A stretch of DNA of 64,000 bases. Origin: Globodera rostochiensis (Eukaryota > Nematoda > Chromadorea > Rhabditida > Heteroderidae). The stretch spans positions 372,001 through 436,000 of the forward strand of contig JAEVLN010000027.1 in the NCBI GenBank assembly GCA_018350325.1. The letters run 5' to 3'. Shown one piece after another: positions 19,805 through 30,890 of this stretch. Under the pieces are notes generated by a model. That model made no database searches and was not told the DNA's origin. It saw only the letters and a list, made by a program, of their open reading frames with translations. How positions within the stretch are numbered: position 1 is the first letter of the stretch; each line of letters starts with the position of its first letter. The translations under genes were made by a program, and so were the position numbers.

Positions 19805-22800
19805 CATGATGCGGTCAAGGAATTGGATGAAAGAGAGGAATGCAAAAATGAGGAGGCTTATTGCATGTGCGACGCCTACATGTTTGACAATGTGTTGCGA
19901 AGCTCGGGAATGTGTGGGAACGGAACTTGCAATTGTTGTGAAACGGTAAAAGTTGAATTAGGATTTTCCAGGACTCCTGGTACGGAATCCTGGAAAATTA
20001 AAATTGTATCAGATATTTTACCAAAAATTGATTTAAAATTTATTTTAAATCCTTGTGAAAAATATTGTTTCTTGCTAAAATTGATAACATAAGGGGTCCG
20101 GCGGTGCCGATGGGCGCCGGCGGGAAAAAATGTTTGTAAATTTTCAGTCTTTCAAGGGGAAATTATAATTTTTTGGCCCATTTTCTTAAAAATTTTTAAA
20201 ATTTGATCTGTTTCTGTAAAAGAAATTGGCCTAAAAATTATTAATTTTACAAAACAAAAATTTGACCACAACAAGTTTAAGAAAATTTTATCTAAAAAAT
20301 TCTTTTAAGAACAATGCGTTTTTAAATAAAATCTCTGCTTTTAAAGTTTTCCAATTCATGTAAACTAGGGAAAACGTAGAAAAATTAGGAGAATTTTATC
20401 GCCAAGGATGAAAAACCTCGAAGTTATAGCAAATTTTTTGCTAAAATTCAAAAAATTGGAAATCCTGGTCAGGATCCTGGTCCAAATAACGCACAAGGAT
20501 CAGGATATCCTGAAATCGAGATTTTAATCGTAGTAAATCCTGATCCTGGTCATTTTCAAAATCTTGATCCTGGATCCGGAGCTTTTCAAAAATCCGATCG
20601 CTATTAGAAATTTTTTTTTTGACATTATGATTATTTTAAATTGCCAATAACCTAGGATTTCTAAGCTTAAAACAATGAATGATAAATATGCATTTTTGAT
20701 CAGTAATTTATTTTCAGGATCCATCGATTGCAGCGCTTGCAGCGCTGAAACATGTATGGATTTTACATATTATAAATTGTATATGTTTGTTTAAAGATTG
20801 TTTATCAACCCCATCCCGGGTGCGATGATGACGGTATCTGCACGTTGTCGGAAGGAAAACCGGCGAGTAAATGTTGCAACGAACATTACGAGCTCAATTC
20901 CAAGCTGGTAAAAAATTTTTGTAAATTTATTTCTTGGTAAAATTTTGTTATTTTAGATTTACGGTCAACTGGTGAGTTGAACAACAGAATCCGGCACATG
21001 CCGCTTTCTAGACTATTCGGGTTTTGGTGTCTGAGTGTCGATTAACATAAATTTCCACAAAAACAGACTCGTCTTTGGCACATTTATTTGTTCATTTAAA
21101 TAGCCTTGGCATATACCCAAAAAAAAAATATTTTTTTAAGAAAATTAACCGTGAAAATGTCAACGAATGCGGGCCGAATGGACATATGACTTACTATTCA
21201 CGGGATTTTGCTGTCACCCGTGAGCATGCAACCCGTGGATGTGCTAATAAAACCGTTTGGGGTTTGGTAAGAAATTTGCATTTTGTTTAAATAGTTTTTA
21301 TATGCTATTGGGTTAATCTGATTTTTAGTTTGCACAAAAGATGAACCCATCGTCCACTCCGGTAAGTTTATGGCGCTATGTAGCAGGAATGGGGCGGGTT
21401 GAGAAAAATGTCGGCTCGGGATTCGGATCGGGTCGACCCAAAAAACTTTGGGTGCAACCAAAATTTTAAAAATACGTTAATTTCTTTTGATTAATTTACT
21501 TTATTCCATTGAAATTTCTTGGGGGAAATTTCTAAAATTTATTGCATTCTTGGTAAAATTTTGTTATTTTAGATTTACGGTCAACTGGTGAGTTGAACAA
21601 CAGAATCCGACACATGCCGCTTTCTAGACTATTCGGGTTTTGGTGTCTGAGTGTCGATTAACATAAATTTCCACAAAAACAGACTCGTCTTTGGCACATA
21701 AATATTTGCTTATCTAAATTGACTTGGCATATACCCAATAATTCTTTTTTAAGAAAATTAACCGTGAAGACAAGGGTTGTGGGCCGAATGAGCATAGGAT
21801 TTACTATTCACCGGATTTTTCTGTCGCTCCTTCCCGTGAGCGTGCCGCCAAGGCATGTGCTGATAAAACCGTTTGGGGTTTGGTAAGAAATTTGTATTTT
21901 GTTAAATGGTTTTAAATACTATCGGGCTAATCTGTTTTTTAGTTTGCACAAAAGATGGCCCCTCCATCGTCCACCCCGGTAAGTTTGTGGCGCTATGTAG
22001 CAGGAATGGGGCGGGTTGAGAAAAATGTCGGGTCGGGATTCGGATCGGGTCGACCAAAAAAACTTTGGGTGCAACCAAAATTTTAAAAATACGTTAATTT
22101 CTTTTGATTAATTTACTTTATTCCATTGAAATTTCTTGGGGGAAATTTCTAAAATTTATGGCAATTTCCGTAACAAAAAATAGCGTCAAATTTTAAAAGT
22201 TGTAAGGAATAAGTTGAATGGATAAAGCAGTGGGTCAATTTGTTATTTTTAAAGATATGTTCTCTGATTTGAAAAGGGGGTGAATTTTAAAAATCTTAAA
22301 AATGTTTTCTTAGTTTGGCTCAACATTCTTATATTTATATTTTTCTTTATTGGGGTTTGTTGGTTTTCTGACAAAATTTCAAAGAAAATTTCTTAATTTA
22401 TTTAAATTCAGCCCCTCCTCTTAACGAAAAATTGGTCCAACTCCTGTAGTTTTTGGACCAATTTTCTTAACAAATTCTGTCAAAAATCAAAATTTTCTCG
22501 GCGGCGCCTATCGGCACTGTCGACTATCCCTCCCGTCAAAATCCGATGTTCGACCCGGTCACCAACCCAAAAACCTCGGGTTGGGTTTCGGATACCTTTA
22601 ATGAATATTTGCTTCTTATCCTAATGATCATGACTAGAGCTGGGATTTGTATTGTCTAAAAAAGTAAGACTTAAAATAACCAAAACCCCTAAAAGTGCCA
22701 AAGTAATGATTAAAAAAGGTGCTAAAACTGACCAAATCCAGTCAAATTCTCGTGAACTCCTTCAAAATATGTCAATCTTTATCAGTTTCCTTCTCAGAAT

Positions 22801-23280
22801 AGTAAATGTACTATTTTTCACATATTTTGGAAAATTTTTAAAAATAAATGGAAATCTCGATCTTTAAAAATATTAAATTTTTTTAGGGAATTTTCGGAAT
22901 AATGCCGGATTTATTATGGAAAAATGCCGAAATATTTTTGATTTATTCTCAAAAAGCCAAAATATTGATTTATACTGACTAAAAAAGTCGCTCTACTTAT
23001 AAAATTTTTCGAAATAAATGCTATTTTTGGACTCCTTTGAATTACACGTTTTCTTTGCGTTTTAATGAGAAACGGTAAAATCTCTGTATTCATTTCTTAT
23101 TTATTTTTTTAGTCCAAAGCGAATGGAGTCGCCATGCCGCCGAGTGCCACTTATGCCATTGGTATCGTTCGTTACTCATCCCTTTTCATAATTATTTCTC
23201 ACATTTTAATTACCATTTTAGTGGTGGCGCTGCTGCTCGGGCGTTTTGTCCTCTTTCTGCCGATGATTTGTGGACTGTGA
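19805..23280 (+). pseudogene. Cysteine-rich gene copy C, no exon 1, extra exons 5-7
   Basis: Exons: 19805-19945, 20718-20753, 20797-20907, 20957-20971, 21141-21266, 21329-21361, then a second set 21573-21587, 21754-21882 and 21943-21978, then 23113-23161 and 23222-23280. All remain in frame with intact splice sites. There is no signal-peptide exon, because the Polinton fragment occupies that place. Exon 2 has a 3-nt deletion that turns CC into C. The second exon 6 reads KINREDKGCGPNEHRIYYSP against KINRENVNECGPNGHMTYYS in the first, while flanking introns are nearly identical. The C-terminal anchor is kept (VVALLLGRFVLFLPMICGL). It is called a pseudogene only because the 5' end is gone; a donated upstream exon would make it a gene. 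Confidence 0.65.
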
Positions 23281-23929
23281 ATCATCCCATTTCAAAGAAC
23301 TGGTCAATTTGAGATGTCTCCCAAATCCAAATCCGGTCAATGTGCCATCCCATCCCATCCATTCCACCATTTGACCATGCCAATTCCCAAATTGTCCCCA
23401 ATTTCTTTCAACCAATCGCTACTGTGCGCCCCCCCCAATTCCTCCCCATACGATTTATTTCCCCATAATCAAATGGTTTAAGCATTTCTTTCTATCATGG
23501 CATAAAAAAATTTCATTTTCCCCAAAAATTTGGGGTAAACAGATTCTCAGAATTAAAAATGAATGCCTCAGTAATTTTTTTGTAAAGTTGGTCATTCACT
23601 TTTTTGAGAAAACCGCGAAAAAACGAAAATTGGGCAACGCTAAAATTACAAACAAAAGACCCCCTCCTGGCTACGGGCCTGGCCGAGCATAAAAATGTCG
23701 GAAGTCGAAACTCAGAAGTTTTAAAAAAGTTTCTTAAATATGTTGCCTTGACTTTTATAAATCAATGTACGAATCAGTTCTATCGATATCGTCTACTCAA
23801 AATCGATACACAAAATACTCTATTTACGATACACCAAAATAGACACGATTTTTTTACGATACATGATGATATGGACAAAATTACTATATTTACGAATACG
23901 AAACGATACGATACGATATTTGGTAAATG

Positions 23930-24600
23930 TTGATCATAGGGCCCAGAAAGGAAATGACCCAAAACCACTTTTATAGGGCGCTAAAAATGAATAGGTAACT
24001 TGAAATTTTAGCGCGCTCGACCTTTAAACCGGTTTTTGAACGGTTTAAAAATTTCCAAAAATGGAGATTTTTGACCAAAATTTTGTATCTTCCTGTGGAT
24101 TAATTGCAACAAATTTAGTATCTTTCGATAGCTCTCGACGACACAAATCGATCTAGATGTAACAGAACACGATCAGACGCCATTTAGATACCTTCCGACT
24201 GAGTCCCAGTGTAAAAGGGACAATTCAGTACCGAAAATTGAAAGGCCGCTGAACAGCGAGCATGCGATGACGGAGCAAGTAGTGGGGCGAGACGGAGGAA
24301 GAAGTCTGACGAGCGCCACTGGGGGGCGAGCGCGCGGGGACACGCGGAGCGGGCGCGCGCGAGACCCCCAGCCGGGTCACGCGCGGATTTCTTCCGGAGC
24401 CCGGAGTCTCGCCCCACCTACTGGCCGCCGTAGTCGAGTGTGCGGTACTTTGGCTGCTATTTTCCACCTTACTGTCTAAAATTAGGCTTAATTTTTTCCG
24501 GTACTGAAGTGTCCCTTATACACTGGGACTCAGTCAGACGTATCTAAATGGCTTCTGATCGTGTTCTGTTACATCTAGATCGATTTGTCTAGTCGAGAGA
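23930..24600. mobile_element. Fold-back MITE with a nested insertion
   Basis: The left arm matches 10262-10610. The inverted remainder (TATCTAAATGGCTTCTGATC, GATCGATTTGTCTAG) appears after 24535. The element is interrupted by a different inverted-repeat element at about 24198-24534, so it was present first. Confidence 0.7.
24198..24534. mobile_element. Nested MITE with GC-rich core
   Basis: The ends are ACTGAGTCCCAGTGTA and its complement TACACTGGGACTCAGT, extended by GGGACA..TTCAGTACCG on the left and its inverse on the right. The core (about 24240-24480) is strongly GC-rich for this genome and shares GATGACGGAGCAAGTAGTGG with the core at 25912-25931. Confidence 0.75.
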
Positions 24601-24744
24601 AAAATGAATGCATGAATAACTTCCTGGGAGGTTACGGGCTTAGATTCGATACTGAGTCATTTTTACATACAGCGGCAATTTTGGGGCTATAGTTCGGAAA
24701 AGGTTTAAATTTTGGCCTAGGAAATGGATCAGGGGTGCTCGTAA

Positions 24745-24960
24745 CCGTCAAAAAAAATTCGTAAAAAGTAATCCGTAATTCGTAAAAATAAAAAAAATTC
24801 GTAAAAAGTAATCCGTAATTCGTAAAAGGCAAAAAAAATTCGTAAAAAGTAATCCGTAATTCGTAAAAGGCAAAAAAAATTAGTAAAAAGTAATCCGTAA
24901 TTCGTAACAGCCAAAACGCCGTAAAAGTAAGTAATTCGTAATTCGTAACTCGTAATTTTT
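24745..24960. repeat. Subterminal tandem repeat (ATTCGTAAAAAGTAATCCGT)
   Basis: About four to five units of 40-44 bp. A single related unit lies at 28662-28745 beside the other end of the insertion, in the same orientation. Open frames here are repeat artefacts. Confidence 0.8.
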
Positions 24961-25234
24961 TTTTTTCAAATTTTTTTTTAATAAATCGAATCAAAATTTA
25001 CTTCTCAGATCGGTAACCATCAATCCGGCAGTCAGATGGGAGGGGTCGGCGGTGTGAGATTTGGCATCTTATATTTTGGGATTTTTCCAAATTTTGAAAA
25101 ATCAGGAAAACCTGATACATAAGGTACTATGGCTACCCTGGCCACACCCCCGAAATGTTTTTAAAAAACCATAGCGGGACCCTTTGTTAAGTAAATTTAA
25201 AAAATCCTGACCAATTTTCTGGGGTAAACCCAAC

Positions 25235-25560
25235 TCATCATGTCCAACTCCATGGAGCATAACTTGCTTCAACCTTAACCGATTTAGAAAGTATTAACGC
25301 CATTCGATAGATCTCGAAGAGTTGAAGCTAACATCAAGTTAAAGCTTTGCAATTGGACAATTCGCAAAAATCAAAAATTAGAATTTTTAAACTTTCTCAA
25401 GTGTTAAGGCCATAACTTTTTTTGCCAATTGTCCAATTGCAAAGCTTTAACTTAATTTTAGCTTCAACTCTTCGAGATCTTTCAAATGGCGTTAAGACTT
25501 TCTAAATCAGTTAAGGTTGAAGTAAGTTATGCTCCATGGATGAGTTGGACATGGATGAGA
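25235..25560. mobile_element. Palindromic element
   Basis: The left arm has CATGGAGCATAACTTGCTTC and GCCATTCGATAGATCTCGAA. The right arm carries the inverse, ending in AGTTATGCTCCATGGATGAG. The arms are about 120 bp with a centre near 25400. Non-coding. Confidence 0.7.
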
Positions 25561-25711
25561 TGGGTGGGACCCCAATTTTCTTGACAAATACCGTTAAATC
25601 GGTTAATAAATCGGTTAACAAATTGAGTCAAAATTCAAAATTTTCTCGGCGGCGGGGTATTATTTAGATGGTACCCCCCCCTTTTTGAAAAAAGAAATTT
25701 AGTATTCAATG

Positions 25712-26300
25712 TCGAGAGAAACTAGTTTCTATAGGTTTTTCTGGTCGTAGAATCCGAATCCGACCTCGGTTTCGACCAATCCGAATCCCGGAAAACTGCT
25801 TTTGAACCGGTTTAAAATTTTGAAAAAATTAAGGAAAAAGCGACTTTTAAGCAACAAAAGCCGGGCATAATAATGAAAGGCCGTGTAACGGCCCGCCAAC
25901 AGCGAGCATGCGATGACGGAGCAAGTAGTGGGGCGAGACGGAGGGCGGAGGAAAAAGTCTGACGAGCGCCACTGGGGGGCGAGCGCGCGGGGACCCGCGG
26001 AGCGGGCGCGCGCGAGACCCCCAGTGGCGCTCGTCAGACTTTTTCCTCCGCCCTCCGTCTCGCCCCACCTACTGGCCGCCGTAGTCGAGTGTGCGGTACT
26101 TTGGCTGCTATTTTCCACCTTACTGTCTAACTTTTCCCCCTATCGGGCTTTGGTTTACTTTAAAGTCACTTTTTCCTTCATTTTTTTCAAAATTTTAAAC
26201 CGGTTCAAAAACCGTTTTCCGGGCTTCGGATTGGTCGAAACGGAGGTCGGATTCGGATTCTACGACCAGAAAAACCTATAGAAACTAGTTTCTCTCGACA
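25712..26300. mobile_element. Palindromic MITE with GC-rich core, about 590 bp
   Basis: The ends are TGTCGAGAGAAACTAGTTTC and its complement GAAACTAGTTTCTCTCGACA. The inverted match continues for about 100 bp (TAGGTTTTTCTGGTCGTAGA...). The core carries GACGGAGGGCGGAGGAAAAA and the inverse, so it is itself a stem. ORFs on both strands are mirror images of each other and are not genes. It shares core sequence with 24240-24480 and ends at 26300, just before the transposase. Confidence 0.8.
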
Positions 26301-26359
26301 TAGAAGATTTCACAATTTGTAGCTCAATACATTATTGTTTTGAATTTCCTGCTTTTTAT

Positions 26360-28309
26360 ATGATGGAAGAAATTGGAAACTCATCGGAAAATGCAAAAGT
26401 AAAGCCTAAATAAAGAAAAAAAATCATACTTTTAATTTAGGTTTGTGTTTCGTGCCATAATCCATCATCCGGCGCGCACTTTTGCAAAAAATGCTTTGAA
26501 CCATGCCATGCAATTCCGCCGTGCTCGATCTCAATCGATGGAGAGGAAGGATACGGCGCAAAAGTCGTTTGTTGTGAGTGTTGGCTTCGGGACGAGGGCG
26601 CAGCCGACGAAAATGCGAATATTGTGAAGACAGCACCATCGTCAGAGACAAGCCTACAACATCAGCGTCTTCGGCGTCCATCGACTACGAACCGTTCACT
26701 TCAGAAGACGAAGACGATTCAACAAATCCACCGAACAAACAAAAGCGGCGAACGTTTACCGTCCATGACAAAATTGAAATTTTAAATTTTGCACGAAAGA
26801 CATCGATTCACTCCGCGAGCAAACATTTTACAATTGATCGGAATTCTGTGAGAGATTGGATAAAACAAGAAATGGATTTGAAAAAAATGTTTGTACACTT
26901 TTTGCAAAAGCAAATTTATTTCTGCTTTAAGGAAGGAATCAGCTACCCGAAAACGCATTCAGGGCGGAGGACGAAAGCTCACCGATGCTGATTTTGACAC
27001 TGGGCTTGCAGATTGGGTCAAGGAATTGAGAGGGAGGAAATTGCGCGTTTCTCGCAACATGATTGTGACGGAGGCCCAGAAAATGAGTTTACACTATTCA
27101 AAAATGAAAAACTGTTCAGTAAGCCATAGTTTTGGTTTCGCAAGTCATTTTGGCATTATTTAGGCTAGCAATGGATGGCTCGATTATTTTATGAAACGGC
27201 ACAATTTTACTTTGCGCAAACCGACTTCGGTGGCGCAAAAGCCGCCAGATGCCTATGTTGATGCAATCATCAACTTCATTTTGTACGTCCAGAAACTTTG
27301 GAAGACAAACGAGTATGTTCAATTTAATAGATTCTCAAAAAGATAGTCGTATTTTTAGTTACAAGTTCGTCTACGCATGCGATGAGACAGCGGTATGGCT
27401 CGACCCATCCGGTGGTAGTTGCGTGTCAGAAAAGGGCGCCAAATCTGTAACCGTGCTCAACACAGGACATGAGAAGGCGCGCGTAACTGTCATTCTGACA
27501 GCAAGAACGGATGGCGTCAAATTGCCACCGTTTGTACTGTTGCCAAAAAAGAGGATTGCGCCGGAAATTGTGAAACGTTTCAAGAACAAGTTGGTTCTTT
27601 CATGGTGGGGACGGACGTGGATGGACAATGAACTCAACGAAATATCTCGAAGAGGTCCGAATTTATTATTGTTATTTTTATTTACAATTTATCAATTTAG
27701 GTGTTTGGAAATTTCTTCTTTGGAAATCGTCTTCTCATCTGGGACAGCTTCAGATGTCATATCAGCGCTGATACAAAACAAACATTGAAGCGTTTGGCCA
27801 TTCATAGGCAGTCGTACCAGGTGGGACGACCAAATACATTCAAGTTTGGAAATTGTTAAAATCTCAATTGTTTTTTTAAGGTTCCTGACGTGTCTTGGAA
27901 TGCGCCATTCAAAAACTCGATTCGGAAATTCCACTCGGACTGGATGCTTCATGGTGACAAACCAACAACCTCTGGCGGAAATCTCAAAGCCCCTCCGATG
28001 GAAATTTACTTGGAATGGATCGTTTCCGCGTGGGAGGCGCTCTCAAAGGATGTCATCGTAAAGTCTTTTCTCTGTTGTGGAATTACCAAGGAAGATGACG
28101 GGAAAAATGATGCTCTTATTCATGTTTTTAAGGTTGAGAAATAATTTAAAATTTGTATATTGGCTGTACTTTAGAAGGATGGAGCGATTCCAAACGGGCT
28201 GGCCTTATTGCAGCAACGCCGACAAAAAGAAGATATGATCAAATTGGTCGAAGAAATAGATTTGAACGAGGACGATAATCTCGGAAGCGATTATTCAATT
28301 AAACTTTGA
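26360..28309 (+). pseudogene. pogo/Tigger-like (DDE_1) transposase, decayed, multi-exon
   Basis: Exon 1 is 26360-26398 and joins in phase 0 to a cysteine-rich finger at 26441 (VCVSCHNPSSGAHFCKKCFE, then VVCCECW). A frame change near 26640 leads to a helix-turn-helix (KRRTFTVHDKIEILNFARKT). A 43-nt intron then joins to GGGRKLTDADFDTGLADWVK, a CENP-B-type DNA-binding half. The catalytic domain has CDETAVWLDPSG (about 27378), LLIWDSFRCH (about 27737) and VPDVSWNAPFK (about 27883), the three acidic positions. The tail runs through two more exons to the stop at 28307-28309, with AATAAAA shortly after. At least two further frame breaks occur (near 27655-27707 and near 27805). Such proteins cut and paste Tc1/mariner-superfamily elements; this copy looks inactive. 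Confidence 0.75.
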
Positions 28310-28439
28310 TGTTGTGTTTCAAAAATAGCGAATTCTTTTGTTATTCAATAATAAAATTTCTATTCTGTCATTGGTTTTGTCAGAAAAAAGGTCAAATTAT
28401 CCAAAAAAAAGTTTAGGCAAAAATTGTAAATTTTGTTAA

Positions 28440-29130
28440 GATTTTCTAAAAAAATAAGGTTGAACAATAGAGCCCCCCCCCCATAAAATAGACCCCCCCC
28501 CCCTGAAATAGAGCCCCCCTTTTTGGGGGGGTTGAACAATAGAGCCCCCGGGGGCTTTATTTTAGGAAATACGGTAATTACCCGGCGGCGCCTATCGGCA
28601 CCACTGACCCTCCCTCCGCCCCAAAAAACAGAAAATTACGAAAAAATTACGAATTTTTTGCAAAATTCGTAAAAAGTAATCCGTAATTCGTAAAAGGCAA
28701 AACGCCGTAAAAGTAAGTAATTCGTAATTCGTAACTCGTAATTACGAGCACCCCTGAAATGGATCCACCGTATATGTAAAAATGAAGTTAAGCGTATCGA
28801 AGTGCGTGATGCCTTTTTTTATTGGTTAAAAAAGTTGAGAGAGAAATGCCAAACGAGAGAAAGTTAGAGAAAGAAAGGAAATTTGTTTAATTCTCTCGCA
28901 CTCTCTATTTATTGGCACTCATCTCGTTTTTAAACCGCTGTGTACATCCTTCGAATTCAAGGCCAAAATTTGAAACAAAATCTAAAAAGCGCGCAGCGGC
29001 GCAATTATAAAATATGCAGATATTTATTTGTGACGCAATTTGCGAACAGGTAATCTGCTGGCTGAATTGTTAAACACCCAATTGTTTTATAAATCAGGTT
29101 TCAAGAACATAGGTATAGTAATTAGTGTAG
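28440..29130. other. C-rich patch and flank of copy C
   Basis: At 28465-28555 several GAGCCCCCC/AATAGAGCCC words alternate with G- and C-runs. A SINE-like hairpin fragment is at about 28582-28608. From 28756 the sequence returns to the flank shared with 11655-11830 and, after 28950, with 340-800. No gene was seen. Confidence 0.5.
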
Positions 29131-29402
29131 AATGGGCCGGCAGTGCCGAAAGGCTTCGCTAAGAAAAATTTTGCAAAAATTGGCAATCTTTGTTAAAATC
29201 TGAAGCAAAAATTCAGAAAGATGTGATGAAGAAATGGGTCGGCGTTGCCGATGTAAAGATAAAGGCTATTTTCAAAAAATGTTTTTTTTGTGCAAATTTT
29301 AATTAAAAATTTTTAAAATTTAAATTTTTTATTAATGCGGGAAGAGTATGTGAGTAGAGACAAACCAATTAATAAGTGTTGCACTCAAACGGGTTCGAAC
29401 TA
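29130..29402 (-). mobile_element. SINE-like element (antisense)
   Basis: Read on the minus strand: B-box GTTCGAACCCG at the head, then CATTAATAAAAAATTT, CATCACATCTTTCTGAATTT, and a degenerate 3' hairpin (GCCTTTCGGCACTGCCGG). The head is cut by the minisatellite that starts at 29408. Confidence 0.6.
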
Positions 29403-29407
29403 GGAGT

Positions 29408-29553
29408 AGGGGTCAACTCCGTTGAGCCAACTCTGTCTTGGGGCCAACTCTGTCTGGGCCAACTCCGTTGAGCCAACTCCGTCTTGGGGCCAACTCCGTC
29501 TGGGCCAACTCCGTCTTGGGGCCAACTCCGTCTGGGCCAACTCCGTCTCAGCC
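29408..29553. repeat. Minisatellite, same unit as 11843-12125
   Basis: About nine units of CCAACTCCGTCTTGGGG / CCAACTCCGTCTGGG. The two arrays lie in the flanks of two different locus copies but at different positions. Confidence 0.85.
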
Positions 29554-29931
29554 ATTAGGTAATTTTTTTTCAGATTTTGGGCGGTTTTAGATCGATAAAC
29601 ATAAAGACTCCGTTTTATCGAATTTAAATCAAATCTAAAGAAGCATTTTATTGGCACAAATATGTAGAGATCGTCATTTTGAAAAATGCTGGATATCTGG
29701 ACTCTGGATCCAGGAAAAATCCAGGCCTGTATCCAAGTCCAGGTCGGTCTCTACAAATATGTGTTTCTCGAGCTTGTGCACTTTTTAATTCATAAAGGCC
29801 TAAATGAGGTTAGGCTCAGGCTAACCTTAGCTAGCTTAGAACTAGGCTTAAGCTTAAAAGCTATTCTATTAACGGATAATCTGCAATTCTGCCGGATAAC
29901 TTTTCTATGTATATTACCTTTGAACTCGTAG

Positions 29932-30108
29932 CCAACGTCAACAGAAAAGTGCAAAAACAAATTTGATGATTGTAAATGCACTAAGTTCGACCCCGAATCT
30001 GGCAATCAAACTGTTGACGATGGCCATTGGGGCAGTTGCATGGATTTTGAGGGGTGGACAGGCGACGCTTGCTGCGGGGAGGGCTACACGTTTAAATGTT
30101 GCGAGAAG
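29932..30108 (+). CDS. Orphan cysteine-rich module exon
   Basis: An AG acceptor at 29930-29931 and a GT donor after 30108 bound a 59-codon phase-0 exon: EKCKNKFDDCKCTKFDPESG..., ending ACCGEGYTFKCCEK. The end matches exon 1 of the copy B gene (CCAKGYNLECCAK) in spacing and splice position. No signal peptide, no neighbouring exon and no stop were found nearby, so it may be one exon of a third gene or a stranded duplicate. It is the only clear piece of this family downstream of copy C apart from the two fragments near 50.0 and 58.9 kb. Confidence 0.6.
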
Positions 30109-30619
30109 GTGGGGGGGGGATTATGGCTTATATAACATATGATGCTCGGGATTCTCGATCCGGGTCCGGTCGTTACGGCGTTGACCGTTTGTATGTTGAA
30201 TCTTTGATCAAGCGTAGTCGATTCGTCTTTCTCAAGAACGAGAAGGTGGGGGGGCGGGGGCTTCCGACGTCGCCTGTCGGCACCGTCGAAATTAAATGAT
30301 CTTTTGGGGTGCGTTTTTGGCCCAAAAAAACTCTTTTTAAGGGGGAGCATTTTAAGTTTAACAAAAATTTTGATTTTTAAAATTTTCAAAAATGCACCAC
30401 TAAAATGGATTTATTTGCCCATCCTCGAAAACAGGGATTCCCGGTTTGTCCATCCACTCCCCGTCCCCGGTTTAACCGCCCCCCCCGGTACCCACCCTAA
30501 TATGAAATTCGAAATAGTAAAGCAAAAATACAACCTTATTTCGGTATCATGTGGTTTGTCTTTTTGCAAATCGGTTGTTGTATTGCGGGTTCGAATCCCG
30601 GGACTTATCACGGCTTGGA

Positions 30620-30890
30620 AGAGGGAGGGGGTCACAATTAGGGAGGGGGTTTCAAATGGAGAGGGGGTTACTATTTTTCAAACCCCCCTCGAGGGGGGGT
30701 CACAATTAGGGAGGGGGTTTCAAATGGAGAGGGGGTTACTATTTTTCAAACCCCCCTCGAGGGGGGGTCACAATTAGAGAGGGGGTTTCAAATGGAGAGG
30801 GGGTTACTATTTTTCAAACCCCCCCCTCGAGGGGGGCTACAATTAGAGGGGGGGGGGGCTTCAAATGGAGCGGGGGCTTCTATTTCTCAA
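30620..30890. repeat. Tandem repeat, about 71-bp unit
   Basis: Three to four units of GGGTCACAATTAGGGAGGGG...TTTCAAATGGAGAGGG...TTTTTCAAACCCCCC with G/C runs. The intervening 30110-30620 has a B-box-like GGGTTCGAATCCCGGG at about 30585-30602 and an antisense hairpin fragment at 30265-30290. No gene. Confidence 0.8.

Larger units (their letters stand above)
17308..23940 (+). repeat. Second copy of the cysteine-rich locus (copy C)
   Basis: From TGCCGTATTTTTAAAATTTT (17308, matching 3851) onward the sequence follows copy B almost base for base through the introns. Differences are an absent 200-bp insert (present at about 6540-6750 in B), an extra exon 5-7 block at about 21545-22090, and scattered changes. 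The start lies inside intron 1, so exon 1 and the promoter are missing. Confidence 0.9.
24731..28755 (+). mobile_element. 4.0-kb composite insertion with 10-bp target duplication
   Basis: The ends are AGGGGTGCTCGTAA and TTACGAGCACCCCT, a perfect 14-bp inverted pair. GAAATGGATC occurs on both sides (24721-24730 and 28756-28765). The host sequence on each side corresponds to the flank of copy B (GGCCTAG, GGATCCACCGTATATGTA). Subterminal tandem repeats lie inside both ends. The insert holds palindromic elements and a pogo-like transposase gene. Ten-base duplications fit Mutator-like elements better than pogo (TA), so the transposase may be a passenger. Confidence 0.75.

Noticed and set aside
25729..26281. 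Pairs of 120-130-codon ORFs on both strands
   Set aside because: They are mirror images created by the palindromic MITE (both end in FGFYDQKNL).
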